Source: Streptomyces asoensis
GTDB taxonomy: Bacteria; Actinomycetota; Actinomycetes; Streptomycetales; Streptomycetaceae
Direction of reading: 5' to 3'
Assembly: GCF_016860545.1 (NCBI RefSeq)
Contig: NZ_BNEB01000003.1
Span: 2,170,001-2,234,000 of the forward strand
DNA length: 64,000 nt
Positions 60,535-64,000 of this stretch are shown in pieces. Position 1 is the stretch's first letter. Each line of letters begins with the position of its first letter. The notes beneath the pieces were generated by a model. The model saw nothing but the letters and a program-made list of their open reading frames with translations. It did not search any database and was not told where the DNA came from. The position numbers and the translations under genes are program-made.

Positions 60535-61713
60535 TCAGTACTTTCCGCCGGCCGCCGCCGGAGCCCCGCCCCGGGGCCCGTACGGCGCGTGCTCCAGCCA
60601 TGAACCGCACGAGGGCAGCACCGGCGCGAGGGCGGCCGCCGCCCGCTGCCTCAGCCGGACGGCCCGGCGGCGCGGCCGCAGATGGTCCAGGGCGATCCCC
60701 GCGGCCTCGCTGTTGTGCAGCCCCGCCGCCCGCCGTGCGTCCGCGAAGGCGGTCACCGCCCGCGGTGTCCCGTCCGCCACGGCCCGCGCGGCCCGGTCCG
60801 CGTCCGCGATCCCGCTGTTCATGCCGCGCGCGCCGAACGGCGGGAACAGGTGCGCCGCCTCACCGGCCAGCAGCACCCGACCGTGCGGATCGGTGAACGA
60901 GGCCGCGACCTTGCGCAGGAATCGGTACGTCGACACCCACAGGATCCGGTCGGCGTACCCGTCGCCCACCACCGCGGGCAGCCACCCGCGCACGGCGTCC
61001 TCGGTGCCGTACGCCTCCTCGGGGTCGTCGTCGCGGCACTGGAGGTCCACTTGGAAACCGCCGGTGAACGGCACCCGCATCACGCTGCGGCCCCCGACCC
61101 CCGGATGCTCGTAGTGGAAGACCCGCTCCAGCGGCAGCTCGGCGCCCGGCACGTCCGCCACGTCGACGACGACGTGAAAACCCTCGCCGCGCACCCCCTC
61201 CATGGGGATGCCCAGCGCGCCCCGGACGGCCGAGCGGGCACCGTCGGCGGCGACGACGTACCGGGCCTCCCACTCCCGCCCGTCCGCGCCGGTGAGCGAG
61301 ACACCCGACGCGGACGTGCGCACGTCCGAGACCGGCGCGTCCCAGACGAACTCCACGCCGGCCCGCGCGCACGCGGCGCGCAGGAAGCGCTCGGTGTCCA
61401 GCTGGCGCAGGCTCGTGAACGGCGGCAGCCCCGAAGGGGGCGGGAAGGTCCGCGCGTACACCTCACGGCCCCGGTAGAGGGTGCGCCGGGTGTGCCAGGT
61501 CCTTCCGTACGCCGTGATCTCGGCGGCCAGCCCCGGCGACATCGCGTCGAGCAGCCGCAGGCTCTCCCGGTGCACGAACAGGGCCCGGCTGCCCGGCCGT
61601 TCGCGGTCCTCGCGGTCGGCCTCCAGAAGCACGACCGGCAGCCCGCGCGCCCGCAGCGCCAGCGCGGCCGACAGGCCGACCGGGCCCGCGCCCACCACGA
61701 TCACCTCGATCAC
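60535..61713 (-). CDS. FAD-dependent aromatic-type monooxygenase
   Basis: 392 residues. GxGxxG FAD loop MIEVIVVGAGPVGLSAALALRARGLPVVLLEAD; DG motif YVVAADGARSAVRGALGI; and GD motif (as GE) VLLAGEAAHLFPPFGARGMNSGIADA. These place it with class A flavin monooxygenases of the PHBH/PheA type that hydroxylate aromatic acids, or oxidise polyketide and antibiotic intermediates. It uses GTG 61713, overlapping the acyl-CoA ligase stop (GTGA). Confidence 0.87.
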   Translation of the reverse strand: MIEVIVVGAGPVGLSAALALRARGLPVVLLEADREDRERPGSRALFVHRESLRLLDAMSPGLAAEITAYGRTWHTRRTLYRGREVYARTFPPPSGLPPFTSLRQLDTERFLRAACARAGVEFVWDAPVSDVRTSASGVSLTGADGREWEARYVVAADGARSAVRGALGIPMEGVRGEGFHVVVDVADVPGAELPLERVFHYEHPGVGGRSVMRVPFTGGFQVDLQCRDDDPEEAYGTEDAVRGWLPAVVGDGYADRILWVSTYRFLRKVAASFTDPHGRVLLAGEAAHLFPPFGARGMNSGIADADRAARAVADGTPRAVTAFADARRAAGLHNSEAAGIALDHLRPRRRAVRLRQRAAAALAPVLPSCGSWLEHAPYGPRGGAPAAAGGKY

Positions 61714-63284
61714 GCGCGCACGCTCTCTCGGGTCCCGGCCAGCAGGCGGCTGATCTCCACCCGCTTCACCTTCCAGGTCGCCGTCATCGGCAGGTCCTCG
61801 AACCGCCACTGACGCGGCTCGGCCATCGCGGGCAGATCGGCGGTGGCCGCCCGCCAGCGCTCCGGGTCCAACGGCAGCTCACCCCGCACGCACACCACCG
61901 GCACCGGCTCCCGGTCGGCGCCGGCCACGATGACCACCTCACGGAGCTCCTCCAGCCGCTCCATCAGCGTGTCCTCGACGGCCAGGTTGCTGTGCACGGT
62001 GTCGATCCGGTCCACCTCGCGGTCGATCAGCCGCAGCGCCCCGAACCTGCTCATGCAGCCCATGTCGCCCATCTGCCACCAGCCGCCGCCGAGCTGGCGC
62101 TCGTACTGCTCCCGGGCGCCGAGGTAGGTGAGGATGCGGCCCCTGGTCCGGGCCTCGATCCGCCCCGGGGTCCCGGGCGCGACCGGCCTGCCCTCGGCGT
62201 CGGTGATCCGGATCCGGGTGAAGCCGGGGATCGCGGTCCCCACCCGGCGGCCGTCCGCCCGTCCGGCGCTGCGCCGCGTGAACCACCGGAACGCGACGGG
62301 CCCGGTCTCGCTCTGCCCGTACAGCTGGATCAGCCAGGGCGCCCGCCGCCGCGAGGCGCCCAGCAGCCGCCGCACGGTGCGCGGGTGGATCGCGTCGAAC
62401 GTGGAACCGTACGACTTCACCCGGGACAGCGGGGCGCCGGGCGCGTCGGCCAGCTCCTCCCACAGCACGAAGGTGTTGGGGTGCGTCTCGACGATGCCGG
62501 GGCGGTGGCGGGCCAGCAGCGGACCCACGGCCGCCGGATCCGGGTCGGTGATCAGCACGAGCGGGCTGCCGAAGCGCAGCAGGACCCCGAGCAGGTGGTA
62601 GAAGCGCGAGTGCACGAACGACATGTGCAGCGCGGCCGTCTCCCCGCGGGTCGGCCGGCCCATCGCCTGCTGCGGGACGAGACGGTTCCACATGGTGTTC
62701 GGACAGTGCACCGCCAGCTTGGGGACACCGGTGGTGCCCGAGCTGTGGGTGATCAGGGCGGGCTCGCGGGGATGCAGCCGCACCGGCGCGGGCGGCTCGG
62801 CGCCGGCGTACTCCGCCAGCCGCACGGCGCCCGGCGCGTCGTCGACGCAGAGCACCCGGCGCACCCCGGCGGTGACGCCGGCCTCCTTCAGCGGGCCGTC
62901 CAGCTTGGCGCGGTCGGTGACCAGCCACGGCTCGCGCAGCCGGTCCAGCAACTGCCCGACGACCGGGCCCGCCAGACCGGGGGAGAGCAGCACCGGTACC
63001 GCGCCGATACGGGAGAGCGCGCAGGTCAGCAGCACGATGTCGACGTTGTCCGTCTTGTGCACGGCCACCTGTTCCGAGGGCCTCACCCCGGCCGCCCACA
63101 GCCGCCCCGACAGGTCCTCGACCACATCGGCCAGCATCGCGTAGTCGAGGTCGACGCCGAGCGCGGGATGGGTGTCGAGCGGCCGGTCCAGGGTGACGAA
63201 GACGGCTCCGTGCCGGTCGGCGGCCCGCCGGAACAACGGACCCAGGTAGAACCCGCGGTCGGCGAGCAGGGAGTGCTGCGGCAT
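61710..63284 (-). CDS. acyl-CoA ligase / AMP-binding enzyme
   Basis: 524 residues; AAAGGAA eight bases before ATG 63284. ANL-superfamily motifs: P-loop ALITHSSGTTGVPKLAVH, A4/A5 region QLYGQSETGPVAFRW and A7 LGGGWWQMGDMGCMSRFGALRLIDREVDRI. The A10 lysine is in MTATWKVKRVEI. The fold activates a carboxylic acid as acyl-AMP, then transfers it to CoA or a carrier. The substrate is not deducible. It overlaps the monooxygenase gene by 4 bp. Confidence 0.88.
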   Translation of the reverse strand: MPQHSLLADRGFYLGPLFRRAADRHGAVFVTLDRPLDTHPALGVDLDYAMLADVVEDLSGRLWAAGVRPSEQVAVHKTDNVDIVLLTCALSRIGAVPVLLSPGLAGPVVGQLLDRLREPWLVTDRAKLDGPLKEAGVTAGVRRVLCVDDAPGAVRLAEYAGAEPPAPVRLHPREPALITHSSGTTGVPKLAVHCPNTMWNRLVPQQAMGRPTRGETAALHMSFVHSRFYHLLGVLLRFGSPLVLITDPDPAAVGPLLARHRPGIVETHPNTFVLWEELADAPGAPLSRVKSYGSTFDAIHPRTVRRLLGASRRRAPWLIQLYGQSETGPVAFRWFTRRSAGRADGRRVGTAIPGFTRIRITDAEGRPVAPGTPGRIEARTRGRILTYLGAREQYERQLGGGWWQMGDMGCMSRFGALRLIDREVDRIDTVHSNLAVEDTLMERLEELREVVIVAGADREPVPVVCVRGELPLDPERWRAATADLPAMAEPRQWRFEDLPMTATWKVKRVEISRLLAGTRESVRA

Positions 63285-63319
63285 ACGGCTGTTCCTTTCG
63301 GACGGGGACCCGGACACGG

Positions 63320-64000
63320 TCACCACGCGCCCCGGCGGACCAGGTGGCGGCGGAGCTTGCCGGTGGAGGTACGGGGCAGTGACCCGACGAAGCTGACGCT
63401 CCGCGGCACCTTGAACGCGGCGAGCCGCTCCCGCAGGAGAACGAGGAGCTCGTCCTCGAGGCCGGTCAGGCCCGTGCCGCCCCGGGGAGCGGCCGGGCGG
63501 TCCGGGACGACGAAGGCCCGCAGACGGGTGGCGCCCCGGTGGTCGGGGACCGCGGCCACCGCCACCTCGCGGACGGCCGGGTGGGTGCGCAGGACGGCCT
63601 CCACCTCCAGGGGGGAGACGGTGATCCCGCCGACCATCTCCATGTCGTCCGTGCGGCCCAGGTGCCGGTAGGCGCCGTCCGGTTCGCGGCGCGCCCGGTC
63701 ATGGGTGGCGAGCCAGCCGCCGACCAGCGTGCGCCGCGTCTCGGCGGGCCGGTTGAGATAGCCGGGCGTCACCGTCGGCCCGCGCACCCACAGTTCCCCC
63801 TCGGCGCCGTCGGGCACCGGCCGCCCCGACCGGTCGCGCAGCTCCACCTCGAACCCCGGCACGGGACGCCCGACGGTGCCCGGGTGGTCGTGGCCGAGAC
63901 TGTTGGCGCAGAAGGCGTGACCGGCCTCGGTGGAACCGATCTGCTCCAGCACGGGCGCCCCGAGCAGCTCGGTGATCCGTGCGCCGAGCCCGTCCGGCAG
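63320..64000 (-). CDS. second acyl-CoA ligase, C-terminal two-fifths (partial, runs off the window)
   Basis: The frame is open to base 64000; 226 residues visible. Motifs: PVLEQIGSTEAGHAFCANSLG (A5), GELWVRGPTVTPGYLNRPAETRRTL, AYRHLGRTDDMEMVGGITVSPLEVEAVL (A8) and SLPRTSTGKLRRHLV with the A10 lysine. Closest in style to benzoate-/4-coumarate-CoA ligases. Two AMP-binding enzymes in tandem with a monooxygenase suggest a pathway on an aromatic or fatty acid. Confidence 0.87.
   Translation of the reverse strand: MPDGLGARITELLGAPVLEQIGSTEAGHAFCANSLGHDHPGTVGRPVPGFEVELRDRSGRPVPDGAEGELWVRGPTVTPGYLNRPAETRRTLVGGWLATHDRARREPDGAYRHLGRTDDMEMVGGITVSPLEVEAVLRTHPAVREVAVAAVPDHRGATRLRAFVVPDRPAAPRGGTGLTGLEDELLVLLRERLAAFKVPRSVSFVGSLPRTSTGKLRRHLVRRGAW

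Noticed and set aside
1..64000. tRNA, rRNA, transposase, integrase or prophage genes
   Set aside because: None recognised on either strand; the accessory operon at 36.8-45 kb has no visible att repeats or recombinase.

Overview
The window is chromosomal DNA of a Streptomyces. It is very GC-rich throughout, with GTG and TTG starts, many 1-4 bp stop/start overlaps, and families typical of the genus: DUF397/XRE pairs, RDD proteins, DUF6350, DUF3017 and several NlpC/P60 hydrolases. Gene order from pcrA through icmB, DUF5691/SWIM/MoxR/DUF5682/VWA, sucCD, purNH, folD and mdh matches, from memory, the conserved core around SCO4796-SCO4827 of S. coelicolor. No tRNA, rRNA, insertion sequence, prophage or CRISPR array was seen.

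Bases 1-11 kb hold the tail of a LuxR-type response regulator, two secreted NlpC/P60 hydrolases, a small membrane protein, a TehA/SLAC1-type transporter, the DNA helicase PcrA, a membrane-anchored M23 peptidase and a lipase-like hydrolase. Bases 11-21 kb hold icmB (B12-binding mutase subunit), then a divergent five-gene locus: SWIM-DUF5691 to the left and MoxR-DUF5682-VWA to the right. The divergent promoters of this locus, and the pcrA promoter, fit the actinobacterial RecA-independent DNA-damage promoter TTGTCRGTG-N8-TAnnnT (PafBC type). Bases 21-37 kb are central metabolism: sucCD behind a structured non-coding region and a CRP-like site, purNH, folD and mdh, interspersed with membrane proteins and small XRE regulators.

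Bases 36.8-45 kb are the most notable accessory region. A leftward operon reads XRE regulator, DUF397, CU044_2847/Trypco1, trypsin-like/VMAP-C protein, MoxR ATPase, and an 1132-residue protein joining a vWA-like, a kinase-like and a MinD/ParA-like domain. This fits the vWA-MoxR-VMAP ternary conflict systems defined by comparative genomics; the three-domain fusion with decayed catalytic motifs is the unusual part. The window therefore carries two unrelated MoxR-vWA systems 20 kb apart.

Bases 45-64 kb hold an MFS exporter facing its LysR regulator, a MarR-GNAT protein with a perfect operator at its start, and a five-gene choline-to-glycine-betaine operon (aldehyde dehydrogenase, choline-oxidase-like flavoprotein, ABC importer). 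Next come three AhpD-like genes around a MocR regulator, with probable leaderless transcripts. Last is the edge of a possible specialised-metabolism cluster: class IV aminotransferase, FAD monooxygenase and two acyl-CoA ligases, the last one running off the end.
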